A stretch of 64,000 nucleotides of DNA from Serilophus lunatus (taxonomy: Eukaryota; Chordata; Aves; Passeriformes; Eurylaimidae), in contig VXBA01000405.1 of assembly GCA_013399895.1 (NCBI GenBank), forward strand, positions 679,291 through 743,290, in the 5' to 3' direction. How positions within the stretch are numbered: the stretch's first letter is position 1; each line of letters opens with the position of its first letter. The notes under the pieces are model-generated. The model was given only the letters and a program-made list of their open reading frames with translations. It ran no database searches and was not told where the DNA came from. The position numbers and the translations under genes are program-made. Positions 38,153 through 50,988 of this stretch are shown here, in pieces.

Positions 38153-38544
38153 TGTATTGGGTCTGTCTGAGATGGAGCCCATTTCCCATACAGCAGCTCT
38201 CACAGTGCTGTGCTGTGCATTGGTGGCTGGCGTGGTGCTGATAATACGTCAGTGTTTTGGCTACTGCTGAGCACAGTACTGGGACTGTAGTGTCCCTTCC
38301 CCAGCTGACGGCAAGATTTTGGGAGGGGACACAAGTGGGCCAGCTGACCCAAACTGACCAAAGGAATATTCCANCTTTTGCGCGGGCTTCGCTTTGCTTT
38401 GCTTTCATTTTTGCTTTAGTAAACTGCCTTATCTCAACCCACCGTTTGCCATCGTATTCTTTTCCCCCTGCCTGACTTTCAGGGGGAAAAAGGGGTTAAA
38501 GATACTGTGGGCACCTGGCGGCCAGCCAAGGTTAACCCATTACA
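38153..38544 (+). mobile_element. Solo LTR, avian ERVL-type, interrupted by a gap
   Basis: The element begins TGTATTGGGTCTGTCTGAG and ends AGGTTAACCCATTACA, with complementary termini (TGTATTGGGT against TGTAATGGGT). It is flanked by identical CGATT at 38148-38152 and 38545-38549, a perfect 5-bp target duplication. Family landmarks are CAGTGTTTTGGCTACTGCTG near 38250, CAGCTGACCCAAACTGACC near 38341, and GTAAACTGCCTTATCTCAAC near 38418. A single N at 38374 sits directly after AAAGGAATATTCCA, where the promoter and R region would follow. The sequence then resumes in the poly-A region. The element is only 392 bp against the 579 bp of the relative at 21.7 kb, so about 150-200 bp is probably missing from the assembly. 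No viral genes are present. Confidence 0.9.
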
Positions 38545-38549
38545 CGATT

Positions 38550-41178
38550 ACTCTTCACAGTCTTTGAATAGTAGGACTTTCTGACCTTGCCTTTCCCCTG
38601 TTTTTCTTATTATGATCACCACCTCCTCTCCCAGATCTCTTTGTTTACTTTCTTTTTAGTTCCTCTCTCTGGTTAGTAATCTCAGACTCCAGAATCTGAA
38701 GTAAAGAATGATCTCCCTTGTCTTCCACCTCTCAAAAAAAGCCTAAACCAAAATACCAAAACACAGAAAGCCTTGAATTGAAGCACTTGCAATGATGATA
38801 TTTCAATGTGAACATGAGAACGAGGACTCAGTTTATTCTGAAGTCCCTGTTGGATGGGAGAAATGACATTTAATCAAGGTGGACTGTCTTCCATCTGCTG
38901 ATGCATCAGTAAAGGAGTCAATGGATCATCAGGAACATCCTAAGGAAGGTAATTTTTCTGGAGATCAAAGTTAAATCCTTGTCCCTCAGTGGAGGTTTTT
39001 GGGAGTAGTTAGAGTAAAACATTAAGAAGAGTTATTAAGATAATAGATAATCTGATCATACTTGTCTAATATTAAACTTTTCTAAAGCCTAATTTAAATA
39101 AATTTTCTTCCTGATTTAAGTGTGACAAACTGAGTCAATACCTAGTCTTTTAGAAAAACACAGGACTCTGATGTGTACCACCAGCAGTGCCCATTTCAAG
39201 CATTACCACTGGGAACTGACACTGCCTCTGTACTGCCATTATTGTTCTGAACACACACTTAGCATGAAATAATATTTATTTAAACTTTTCATGCTCCAGT
39301 TTCTAATCGTTGGTTTAGAGCAATTCACTTTCACAGGTGATTTAAGCAAAGGTCCAGGAATGACCGAAGCATAGACACAGTCAGTTTCTGCTACTGTATT
39401 TTTGCCTTGGGCAACAGGATAAGGCAGCTGGGAACAGCAATGTTTAACTGCTACTTCCACTAAATACATGGTCTGTCCTTGATTCAGTTTATGACATGGC
39501 CTTGCTGCTCCAGTTATGTCTTAGAAGCTCTTCCTTTCTTAAATGAGAGACCATGTATCTCCCTTTTTAATTCTAGCACACGACCTTCAAAATGATGGTT
39601 GTACATCCTATTTTGAAGAATGATTAGAAGACAGAGTTCATGAAGAGTGGGGAATGACTCTCAGATTTCAGCATTTGAGAGTGTGATTTTTTGTTATATC
39701 AACTGAAGGCCCAGATCCCTTCAAAAGTACGTGGTATCCAGCACATGAACTCCACAAGGTCAAGGTGACAGGGAGGCAAAGTAGTCTTGTGGGCTACATA
39801 TTTGCCTTATTTGTTTTTTTTTGTCTTTTCTTGCCTGAAAAGCAACAAGACGAACTTGTGAATTATCTGTTAAATGGAAGAGCAAGCAACTTCTGTTTCT
39901 AGGTCTACTTTTAAAATGGCATGTGTTACAACCTTAGTTAATTCTCTCCAGAAAATAAACAAATTCACCTGACAAGTAGGCTAATACGTGAGCTTGCAAT
40001 GAAGGTTCTGGAGGACAGGGATGTTAGTAGAAGTCACGAGAAGTGATGTTACCATGACTTGCAGTTTTTGAGCTTGGCTTTGAGAGTCTATTCCTGTGAG
40101 TACCCTCTCCATATAAACCAACAAGGAACTGTGTGGCTATCTTATTTCCTGCAGATACTTTCTTGTGTAGTACACTTTCCTCAAAAAACCTTCACAAATA
40201 TTTGCTATCTCCCTGTCTTCTTTCCTACTTACTCACTCTCTCTCTGTATACTCTCTTTTTTGCTTTTAAAACTGCTGTGAGAATTGTCAGAATAGGAAGG
40301 AAAATAACATTTTTATTGAATTTTTAAGAGTTAGCTAAGGTGACTGATCCAATATTCCTGCATTAGGCATCATTTGAAAATTTTTTACTACACACCTCAA
40401 ACAAATATATACCAAGAAATCAGTATGAAACTTATGTGTTAAAATGAAAATACATCTTTGAGTTGTTGAGAAAAAAGCTTTATCTGTTCATTAAAAATAC
40501 TAATTTCTTGTGAATTAGCAACTTGATACCAGTTATGAGAGCAGAGAAAAACATTTTTATTTAAAATTTACATTGTTTTCAGATTTTATTTGCAAACATT
40601 TGGATTTTTTTATTCCAAATTTATTGCTCTTTCTACATTTTTAAAAAGTAACATGCAGCTTAGTTTGTAGGATTTCTGCTGAATTCGGTGTGAGTGTGCA
40701 ACTGACATAATGAACAAGCCTTTTTGTACTTTATTATATGAACATATCTTTATTAAAAAGGTGATTTTTTAAAATTAAAATCTATTCTTAATAGAGTGTT
40801 GAAATATAAAATCCCCTAAGACTAGACCATGACATTCATTAATTCCCTATAAAATGTGTGGCAGTTTTTTCAGTCCTTATAAATATGACTATTCTAAAGT
40901 TTACACCTTCATGCTGGATAGAGGTATGTAGAGAAACAGCACTATGAAAATGATCATGAAACAAAATGTCCTGAAAAATCTAAAAATTCATTTGTATGGT
41001 AATGTATTAACATGGTAATGTTAGAAGACTTAACAGTAGCAGTATGCTCAAAGAACTGAAGGCTAGTGAGTGGTGTTAACTGACATGTATTACTTAACCT
41101 GGGTTTACTTCTTAAGGTAGATAAGGACAACTGAATTTTAAAACAGTTTAAATTACACAATACATTCCTCTACACCCT
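38550..41178. other. AT-rich unique DNA, no gene recognised
   Basis: About 2.6 kb. A 76-codon minus-strand frame (39239-39469) ends in TAA and is preceded by an AG, but it has no recognisable domain and no poly-A signal close downstream. It is treated as chance. Confidence 0.5.
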
Positions 41179-41608
41179 TGTTGTGGTTTAGGAATGGTAT
41201 TCTCCAATTTAGTATTCCTGCTAAAACCATGCCACTGCTCGTTTCCCTCTCCCCCTCCATTTGGAAGCACAAGAGACAGCACAGATTGAGATAAAAACAA
41301 TTTACTGGAAACAGCAATTAGATAATACAACAAAGAGTAGCAGCACCGATGTTAGTAACAGAAGTATACAAAAAATTAAAAATATTCACATGCAAAAATG
41401 CTCACCATGGACCCTGTGACAATGAACAAATAACGTATGGCTCTCCCCATCACATTTTCCCTGCCAGAAGGAAGGCCCTTCTCAGAAGTAAGAGAGGCTC
41501 CTGACATGAGCTAGTATCAAATAACATTAGGTCCCTAGCCATGCCCCCTCAAGGATATTGCAAGAAATTAGCCCTGGCTGAAGCCAGGAGAACTCCAGAG
41601 TTTCAACA
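41179..41608 (-). mobile_element. Probable ERVL-type LTR, minus orientation
   Basis: Read on the plus strand the element starts TGTTGTGGTTTAGGAATGG, the complement of the CTAAACCACAACA end typical of avian ERV LTRs. It then shows CATGCCACTGCTCGTTTCCC near 41229, CACAAGAGACAGCACAGATT near 41268, and GAGATAAAAACAATTTACTGG near 41287, the reverse of the usual poly-A region before the terminus. The other boundary is placed at CAGAGTTTCAACA (41608) only because it gives a TG...CA pair. No matching target duplication was found there, so the right edge is uncertain or the copy is truncated. Confidence 0.65.
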
Positions 41609-42709
41609 GTGTATCATAATTAGATACATATTATTAATGTAATCTCTTGGTTTCAGGAAGACAGCAAAAGAGTAGTAGCAGTGAGTCCAAATTTTCCTCG
41701 AAAACTGAAGGATAGTTATATTGCAACAAATTTAGAATAAGATAGTTCAGAATTATAATAGCTATAGCACGGTTAGCATGAAATCAGGGACAAGAATGTC
41801 TACTATTCCCAAATGTTTTCAGTTTCATCAATGAATTGATGTGAAATATTGCTCTCTTGTTTTTTTGTTGCAGGTAGGAGATGACTGTACTGCTTTTGAG
41901 GCATAAAACATCTTACAGTTTCTGACACGTGGCTAGGTGGATATTGTGATTTCTCTAGAGGAACTGTTTGATAACAAAAGTTAGCTATGAATGATGAATA
42001 AAGTTCACTATTTTTTCATAAAGTTAATTATTTTATTGAAGTGGGGAACATACTCTAAGCAACACTTAGTTCAAAATGACAGAGGAGAGCAAAAGCAGAG
42101 GGAATGTGTCTTGTACAGAGACAGCTGGCTTGAACTAGAATGTTGCTCAGCTTCCTAGAGGTTTAGTTACCATCATCAGCTGGAAGATTTGCTCACAGAC
42201 CTATTAAAAAATTGTGTGCTCTCCTGTATGACTTCAGGATTAAAACTAAAATGACATTTTTTTGGTCTTAAGTCAGATTGTCCAGCAGCAGTTTCATCTT
42301 TTATACTTCTGCACCAGCAAAATCTCAAGGCACTACTGGAGGAAACTCTGAATTACTTTGTAAATAGGCCTGGAGATGGTTAGATTTATTTGGTGTAAAC
42401 CTTATGCATTTCTAGTTCAGAAAAGCCCAAATAATCAATAATAAGAACAGATCACATTTTAACCTTGCTGTTGGCTTCAGCCTCAGGAGGTGATTAGACA
42501 AGCTTTCATGGAGGCAACAAAAACACAGTGTACAAGCACAGTGTATAAGCTGACACAGCGTAGCTTATACTTCTTTGCTTAGCATGAACATAGGCACTTG
42601 TGGTTTATTGACAAAAAATAGGTCAGGGAGTGAAGCATAATTAATTACAAACCTTCTCTATAGTGAATCTCCGAACCCTGTGGCTCAATGAATTCCATTA
42701 AATATACAC

Positions 42710-42733
42710 TTTTTTTTTTTTTTTTTTTTTTTT
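42710..42733. repeat. Poly-T tract (T24)
   Basis: An uninterrupted run of 24 T. It could be the reversed tail of an old retrocopy, but no LINE, SINE or coding similarity was recognised beside it. Confidence 0.92.
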
Positions 42734-44816
42734 CCCCACCTTTAGCCTTGTTTTGTGCCAACAGACAGTACTCAGAGTTCCTCAGATCTCTGGATTGATT
42801 ATGGTCATCTACACTGTCTTCACCTGCTCTGGCTTCTGAGGTTTATTTTCTTCATCTGTTTTGTGACAGCTACATAATTTGCTTTAGCTTTTTATTCCTC
42901 AGAACTGAAACCAAATTTTGAAATGCATGTTATGGTGCTTCCCTAAAAACAGTTATATCAGTGTAAGAATGCCTATATTATAATCAAAAGCTGAAGGCAT
43001 GTAATAATTTAAGGTGAGAGTGCTTCCCTTTTGCACTAAGAAGGAACAGTTGCACAGCAGCAGGAATACTATCCCTTGCAGAAGTACAGACATCCATATT
43101 CTGCTTCTGCACTGCACTGCCTGAGGTTTTAGTGTGCTTAAGGTACCTAGAAACTCCCTCTCTATCTTAACCCCCACCATCAGCTCAGCTATGCTGCCGT
43201 ATGACAGGGAAAAGCAAAAGTTAACTCGCTCCTCTACTTTCTCTCTAAATAGTTTCCCTTTTCTTCTGCTGTTGTCTCTGCCTTAGGGCCAGAAGTCGGG
43301 TCTGGTGGAGACCCACCCCCGCACTGCTGCTCAGCCTGGTTCCGATGTAAGGAGGGGACAGTGGGGTACAGAGGCTTCCTGTTTCTTCTGTCCCCCATAA
43401 GCAACTGTGTCAGTACCACACAGAACAAAAGCATCCAGATGTTTACAAGTTGATGTGCAATGCCAGCATATATATGTCTGTTCCTATAGGTGGCCTTCTG
43501 CTTATGCTTTGCTGTTACCCTCTCCTTAAGGCTCTCTGCTGTGCACCCAGGAATGCTTTCATACTTGGGTTGTCCATGTCTGGTGCTTAGTGTGGCATGT
43601 ACAAAAGGACCATTTCAGTGAATGCCTTCCAGGCATTGGTGGTTTTTTCAGAATTAGATGAGTGTCATGGAATTATCCCCACTGTTCTGCCCCTTCTGCT
43701 TATAAGAAATGATCAAAAAAATGTTCACAAAACATAACTTTTTTTCATTAATATGTGTAATTTTTTGGAATGTTTCAACTGGCTCCACTACTGAGTTCTG
43801 TTGTAATTTCTGCTCCCGGGCAGGAGAAAACCAACAAGCCAGCCTTTGGACTGGGAGCCAATGGATTAATTGGTAAATTTTCCAAGTATTGAGTGTTGCA
43901 AGACAAAGAGATTTTGTAATAGCTCTGGACATGTTATAGCCTTTATGAACAACCTCACTTGTTAGAATTATTACTTCCAGAACTCATCTAGAGAATTAAA
44001 AGCTCTAGTTTTCTCCATATAAACAGAAACCTCACTGCTGGAGAAATGATCTTATGAAACAGCTCCAAGCTCTTAGTTCCTATTTTTACCACCAAATTTG
44101 CCTGCAGCTGCCAGTTTGAATTACTTCCATCTTTTCTCTTCTTAGAACAACCAAGGAAGTAGAGAAAAGAGAAAAAGAGATTTTGATTCTTTAAGATGCA
44201 GTAAGAATTTAAGTGCCTGAAAACTCGATAAGAGCAATTAATTCCTACGTTTGTCTGTGTTAGTTCCTCCCTTTTCCTTATGTAACCAATTGTCTTGTTA
44301 CTGTTGCAGTATAGATCTGTAGACAATCAATGTAGGACAAAAATGCAAGTTCGTTTCCTTATGCATCACTGAACGCAGGGTTGAAGAGTTCAAAATCTGG
44401 AAAAACCTTCCCATGTTCTTCTTTATAAATTCAAATCTATGCTTGGATTTATAAAGTCAACTGTTATGTTTTTACAGGTTTTTGTGATGAAGAAAAAAAT
44501 ATAGCACAAAATACAACCAGATCTTCTAGTTTTGATTTATAGAGTCTGATATGTGTTGACCCCACTCTGTCTACAAAGCAAACGAGTGTGTGGTTGTCTC
44601 CTCTTATCACTTATATTACAGTGATCAGTCTACTGTAATTTCTATCTGTTTCCTGAGATACTGACAGTCTAGTGTTCTAGGTCTTTACTCCTCTGTGATC
44701 TAAAAAATTGTGTTAAAATCATGAAGTGACAATTGAAAATTTGATGGCTGTATTTAAAAGTAGATGTAATTTTTCCCCACAGTATGCTTTCTTACATATT
44801 ATTGCCGTTGCTGTTT

Positions 44817-44832
44817 AAAAAAAAAAAAAAAG
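44817..44832. repeat. Poly-A tract (A16)
   Basis: An uninterrupted run of about 16 A. A 119-codon plus-strand frame starts just before it and reads through as polylysine, which supports treating that frame as chance. Confidence 0.9.
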
Positions 44833-47800
44833 TAATTTCAGGATTTCTACAGTATATCTTTCAAAAGCTTGGTCATGTCATGATTAAATTTGGCTTCTGC
44901 ATTTCCTCAGCTGTGTTACAAAAAGAGAACTGTCATTTGGTTTTCTCCCATGATGCATTCACAGTAAGGATGTTCAATAACCGTGCTATTTTTTTCTCTG
45001 AATTCCAGTCATGTGACTGTGCTAAAAATAGCCCTCTGCCTGTGTCTTCTGGCTTTGTAGATTTGCTATATTTGCTGTTAGTGGAAGAAGATGAGCAGGG
45101 GCTTGGAGTCAAACCTGATTGCTCAGTAGTGGTCTCTTACTGAAGCTGTGAAATGTCATGTAAAGAAATAGATGTTAATTGAAAGAATTAATTTGAATTA
45201 ATGCTGGTTTTCTTCACATCCTAATAGCATATTCTATATATGCACAGACAGGGCAAAGTAGGTATCTTCAGAATACTTTGAACTTCACTTCTAATTACTC
45301 CTATTTTAAAGATGTAAGTTTAGATGGAAGGTGGAATTAGAAGGCTATTTGCATCACACATTTACCTTCGTTCTCTAGAGAACAGAGAAACGTTTATGGC
45401 AAAACAGATTGACTTATGCCAGTAATACAAACATGATTTTGTATAAAGATTAATATCTTTGGAGGATATGGTGAGGATTGTGATGGTTTTGTTAAATAAG
45501 GGACTGAAGAAAACAAGCTGTTAATTAACCTTTTAAATTTACCAAAAGGATGGTTACATGGATGTGTGCCTGGAAACTTTAACGCAAAGGGTACAAGGCA
45601 CAGCAGGCAATATGCAAGAGGATCGAATACCAACTGATGACAGGTAAATTTACAAACCAATAGCCTACTGCTTTGAGATAGCACCATTTTGTTTTTTATA
45701 AGTTCCTGATGAACTAATCTTCATCCTGAGGTTTTCCTCCCAGCTGCCTTCTTGCCATTAATTTTTATGAAAGCCAAAGTCAGGAGGAAGCGTGTTTTAG
45801 GGCTGATTAAGAAGACCATCTGATACACAAAAGGTTTGAAATCAGTGGAAGACTATTGATTTGAGTTGAGTAGAATCTCCTCTTTTAAACAGAAAATTTA
45901 TTGCTTCTAGTAATTTACTTTCCATGGGATCCTAGCCTTTAATGAAAAAAAACCAGTATTAAAATTTTATTTATGCTAATAGTGCAGGATATTCTCATGC
46001 AGTGCTGAGAAATCTATTGCCTAAAACATGTGTGCACTGAATCTCTTACACGTGTTCACTAAAATATAAAGGAGTGTTACTGTGAATTGAAATCATCCCT
46101 GTGAATATTTACTTAACTCACAGCCTTTGTATTCTCATATAATATCCCTTCCTTGTGGATAACATTAATTTTCAACTTAATTCTAGTTAGCATTTTCCTA
46201 GATAATACTTGTTGGTGCTCCCAGTGTTTTACACAAAACATGATTGAGTTTTGAATACTGTGACAACTGAGGAAACGGGTATATGGACGTACAGGACATG
46301 AAACACAATCAAAATTGTAATTTCTCTATTAGCAATATATGCAAGATCTTATCTGTCTTCTCTTGCCTTACTTTACAAAGCAGTTCTCAGAGAAAGCAAC
46401 AGAGCCCTGTCAGCAAGTGGCTTTAATTCCTGATGATTTATTTGCTTGGAAACTCAGCTGAACTTCTTTTACTTCTACTAAAACATTTTTTTTAATGTCT
46501 GAATTCTCCAGAGAGATAATTGGATGACAAAGCAGTACTTTGCAAGGAGAGGAAACCTGAGAAAGAAGCCTGAGGTTTTAAGAAATTGTCTTAGCAGGAC
46601 TCAGAAAACTGCAGAGAAGCAGAATTTAAATGATGCATGGTGACATGAGGAGAAAGGTTTTTTACTAGAGGGGAACAAAAATAGGGGAGAGGAAAGATTC
46701 TGAATATTTCATGGCACTCTGATCCAATCCAGACAATACCTTAGAGTGGTTAAATGGTATGTGAGAAAGTATTTAGAGGAACTTTTCCTGATGCAACACA
46801 AAATCCACTTATCAATTTCCTATTAAATATCCCTGAAAAAGTGAACCATAAGTTGAGTGTTTTTTCAACTGGAGATCTGGGGAAGACATCTGTGCTTAAA
46901 GACATTGGCATACCAAGAGTGGATTTAAGAGCTTCTTAGGCGCCTGGGATAGGAGGTGCTATTTTCACAAATTAGAGACGGAATGAGAGGTAGTAATAGG
47001 GAGGCTAATAGAAGAGCATCTTTACAACATTTCCTAGGAGAACAGAGAGAGAAAACTGGATAGAGAACACCCTGTTTTTCTAGCAGTCTTTGTATTATCC
47101 TGGGTTGAATTTTTGTACAGTTTTTTATCTGGTTTTTGGGGTTTTTTTGTGGGTTTTTTTTGGCTAACATTTCAATCTCTTTATCTAATAAGGATGTCAG
47201 TATGTGTCATGTAATTTTATTAATTTGAAGCTCTGCAAATAGTCTAAAAAATTCAGAATGCTATCCTTTCAGAAAATAATGTCACTGAGAGTCATACTCC
47301 CAGGAGAAAAGTGCTTTAGATGCTGGTTCATACTGATCAAAACCATTATGACTTTTTAGAACTATTGTTTTCAGGAGTCAAAAAAATGCATGAGACAGTA
47401 ATAAATCTCACATTTGTATTTGAACAACTTCCCAGAGGACAGGATAAAGAGAAGTTCTATTAAATTTACAGATGATATTAAAGTCCAACACAACTCGGTG
47501 TGCAGAAGATTTAGGAAACCCCACTGAAAGGCAATAATAGATGTAACGTCTGATGGTTAGTGATACAGTCAGACTGAACATATAAACAGAAGAGCAGAAT
47601 TTCCAGATTTGTGGTGATAGCATTTTAGAAGAATACTTAAACTCATGGTGATATCTCTATCTAACTAGCAAAGATTGGGAGCTCTCTGCATAGGAAGTAG
47701 ATACGTGATATGAGACTCTGGTTTTTGGCATATCAGCATATGGTATACAAACTTTTGCAGAATCCCTTTTCTGTCCTCTAGAGGATCTGACCACTAGCAA

Positions 47801-49452
47801 GTCCCTGGACTAAGTGCTCTGACTGATTTTCTATGACAATTCCTGTGTTTCTTCTGTATTTGGAACCACATTCATGGCCACAGCTACATATCGTAGGGGC
47901 AGTGTTTTGAGACTGATGTCTGTTGACTGGAGAGGCTTGGATGCTGGACCAGAAACCTGGTGGAGATTTAAGCTGAGCCATCATGCAGTCCTTGCATCAG
48001 GCCCATTCCACCTTATATTCTCTGCAGAATTCTGTAGAAACTTTTCGAGTTTTATAGAGATAGTTCCTCAATTATCCCTACATACAAGGCACATTCCATT
48101 TCTCTGAAAATGATCTACGTATCTTCCTTGAGGTAACTCAGAGAAGAGAGGCAAAGCATGTTGATAACACATCTTCACTCTGCTTCAGATCACTAAGGAA
48201 AAATGGTACAAATTCCAAAGACTAATTGTGTGACTCTTGGACTGAAGCTCTGGCAATTGCTATTTACCTGTTGTGCACATGTCATGTTTCTTCCTATAGC
48301 CATGACCAGTCACTCCCAACAAGGGCAGGGAAGAAGAAATATTTTCTTTTATGAAGGAGTGAGTTAAAAAATTCAGAGGTGGTTTTCAGTAGGCACAGAA
48401 CATTAATGCACTGAATGCAAGAAAAATAGAAAAGAAGTCAGAAGCGGACACTCTTGTGGAAGGTAAGGTTTTTTCCTATGCATTTTGCCCAGAATCTTGT
48501 ATGAAAAGATATAAATTTCTTTCTCTAAATTGATAACTTACCCTGGCTTAACTTTCTTGTTAGGAAATGTTGGGTTACATGAATGACCTGAATCTGAGTC
48601 TGCAAAGACCTATCTGAAATCTAAGTATTCAGGAAAATTATGAAATTGTGCAGAAGGCATGAAGGATTTTTTTGGCTGTATATTTGCTACCTGAAACCTA
48701 GTCTGGCAAGAAAAATATTTGCGTTATTTTACTTAGGACTTGACTTCACTTGTCTATGTGCTTGTGTCTGCCTTTTTAGCAACTCCGGCTCCTGCCATTT
48801 TTCTATAAGCCTCTGTGAATTTTATCATGGGATGGACTTTATAATATTAATTTTTTCTGGAACTCAAATCTGTTTGAGAAAATCTCCTTCTAATTCTGCT
48901 CTGCCTCAATTCGTCTTTCAGTGATCAGTCAGGCCTAAATCCTTCTAGATATTTGAACATTTAAATAAAAATGCAGAATTCTATTCCTCTTGGACTCTTG
49001 ATTTTTTTCCCATTTTTTTTTCATTGAGAGCCTTGGTCTTCTACATGTCCATTTAAATGCCTGTTGGGCTGAAGATCATAATGTCTGTCCCCTTCTTCAA
49101 GGCTCTTTGAATATTTTATATGCTTTGTTTTGGCAGAGCAAAGAAGCTCTTTGTAACAGGAAAATACAGAGAATATGACTCTGTGACCTATTCCACTTCA
49201 GAGCATTGAGAATATAAAAAGTTTGTTTGTAGTGCATATGGTTCTGCCAAAAATTCCAGGTCAGATCAAGTTCTAAAATGCATAACTTCAACCAAACCCC
49301 AAAGAACTCATATTTTAGACTAAAAACATAGGCAGGAAGAGTCAAAACATAACTTCCAACCATGTCTTGGCGTTTCCTGGGCCTGAGTTCTCAACCTTTA
49401 CACTGCCATGAAGCAGACGAGGACTTTAAACCTCTCATTTTGTTAAAAGACT

Positions 49453-49477
49453 CTAAACTAAACTAAACTAAACTAAA
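49453..49477. repeat. CTAAA pentanucleotide microsatellite
   Basis: Five consecutive CTAAA units. Simple tandem repeat with no other signal. Confidence 0.88.
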
Positions 49478-49911
49478 GATTAATCTCATCTTCTAGGGAT
49501 CAGGCAGCTTGCCCTACATCTCTACCTAATGACATTTTACACAAATTTTTATCATCAAAATCAGTTGTGATTCCTTTGTAGACAAGGCAATATCCAGAGG
49601 ATTCAAATGTCCAGTTTAGATATGTTCTTCAAACTTTCCTACTTTTCCTCCAATCATTTGAAGACTCCAAAGCAAGATTGGATTTATATTACAGCTACAA
49701 AATTCAAATATATGAAAGGTCCTTTTTTTATCTCTTGATGTTTTAACCAAAAGGAAGAATAGACCTTGCAGTGGAAGACAGGTAGGGATGAATATCTGAA
49801 CAGTGGTTGTTGCTGAAACCTGTCTTCTGAATATTCTAGACATTTTTTTGAACACAGATCGATAAGGGATAAAGTCTGCTACAGGGATGTACCATCGGCA
49901 TATGCGACCTT

Positions 49912-49953
49912 TGAGTCATAGAGGTGGGGAAGGACTCTCATTACATTCGTCTC
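49912..49953 (-). mobile_element. Possible CR1 3'-end relic, reversed
   Basis: GAGTCATAGAGGTGGGGAAG followed by GACTCTCATTACATTCGTCTCC resembles the complement of the avian CR1 terminus (roughly TCATAGAGGTTGGAAAGGAC, then CTC and ATCATCTAGTCC). Only about 40 bp is recognisable. Confidence 0.45.
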
Positions 49954-50698
49954 CTAAGTTTTCCATAGAAATTTTGCAGTATTTCCTCTTTCTTAAGAGA
50001 AAAATGCTAGGAAAATAATGATTTTTTTAAAAAATTTTATTTTGTACAGAATAAATTTAGGTAAGTTTAGGTAGATGGCAGAAATTTTTGACTGCAAAAG
50101 TAATATGTTTTTAATGTTTTTTAAAATATTTTTCTTTAAAGTGCAGTGCATTTGAAAATTTTTACATGATTGTGTAATAATAGGGTAGAAAAATCAGGAG
50201 AAAAAGTGATAAATTACAAAATTAGTGTTTGTTACTCTATAGAAAACTTTTTCAATTCATCAATCTAGTAGTGCAGTCAGAAATAAGGCTAAAATGAGGT
50301 TAGTTCTGAGATAGATTGAATCTGTCAGTATGCGCTAAACTTTGGCAGGATTCCATAACAGCCTGAAAGTTGGTGAACTGAGATGAAGAAGCACTTTCAC
50401 CACTACAAACAAGACATACCAGCATGCTGACGCCTAACATCCAGGAAAAAACCTCTGAGCTTTCAAGAGATACCACACCTGCTTCTAATAATAAATGACA
50501 TGTTACTTCCTAGCTATTCTCTTAAACAGAGCTATGTTTATCTTCTACCCGACTCCATGATAACTTTCAAGCTTGGATTAAAAGTCTTTTAAAAAATTAA
50601 TTCCCATTCATGATGCAGACTTTGGTAGACAGTAATTACAACTCTACCAACTAAAGAAACTTGATCAGCAAATTTCATCACCAGTTTTCAATACTCAC

Positions 50699-50988
50699 AC
50701 AACAATTTTTTCCAGCTGTGAGTGCATCAGTGCTTCTGGTTGACTGTTTAAATTCACAAATGTGAAGTAGGGTAAAGGCACACAAAGCACTTGTACTAGA
50801 ATGATCTCTACTGTGAAGTGAGCAGTTTGTTTTGTTAAAAAGAGAATAGATTTGGATTTTACATTTGATAGTTTGAAACAAATGACATTATGTCGCATCA
50901 CCTTACAGACCAGCTTTGGAGAGTACATCCTGGCAAAATGCAACACTGTTTCTGTTTTGGTATCCAAAGAGAAGTCTTTTCTTCCAAG
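50699..50988 (-). other. Exon-like open stretch, minus strand (weak)
   Basis: On the minus strand, GTGTTTATTTAG (acceptor-like) is followed by CTTGGAAGAAAAGAC. The stretch then stays open for 96 codons to ATTGTTGT, directly followed by GTGAGTATTG, a good donor. The translation includes TVLHFARMYSPKLVCKVMRH and LPYFTFVNLNSQPEALMHSQ. I recognise no domain. An open stretch of this length flanked by usable splice signals is expected a few times by chance in a window of this size, and its entry phase does not match the exit phase of the stretch at 54851-55108. Confidence 0.2.

Larger units (their letters stand above)
41609..49911. other. AT-rich unique DNA, no gene recognised
   Basis: About 8.3 kb with homopolymer tracts at 42.7 and 44.8 kb and a CTAAA pentanucleotide run at 49.45 kb. 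A GC-enriched patch at about 43180-43440 (including GGTCTGGTGGAGACCCACCC) is unclassified. Minus-strand frames at 43654-43932, 43988-44326 and 45394-45687 are 92-112 codons long, with no domain recognised, and are within chance expectation. Confidence 0.5.

Noticed and set aside
39239..39469. 76-codon minus-strand frame as a terminal exon
   Set aside because: No poly-A signal lies close downstream, no domain is recognised, and the length is within chance.
42710..42733. Poly-T as the reversed tail of a processed retrocopy
   Set aside because: No coding similarity or target duplication was found next to it.
44784..45143. 119-codon plus-strand frame
   Set aside because: It reads through a poly-A tract as polylysine and has no domain. 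It is within chance length.
49453..49477. Regular repeats as a CRISPR array
   Set aside because: This is a simple pentanucleotide run without spacers, in vertebrate nuclear DNA.
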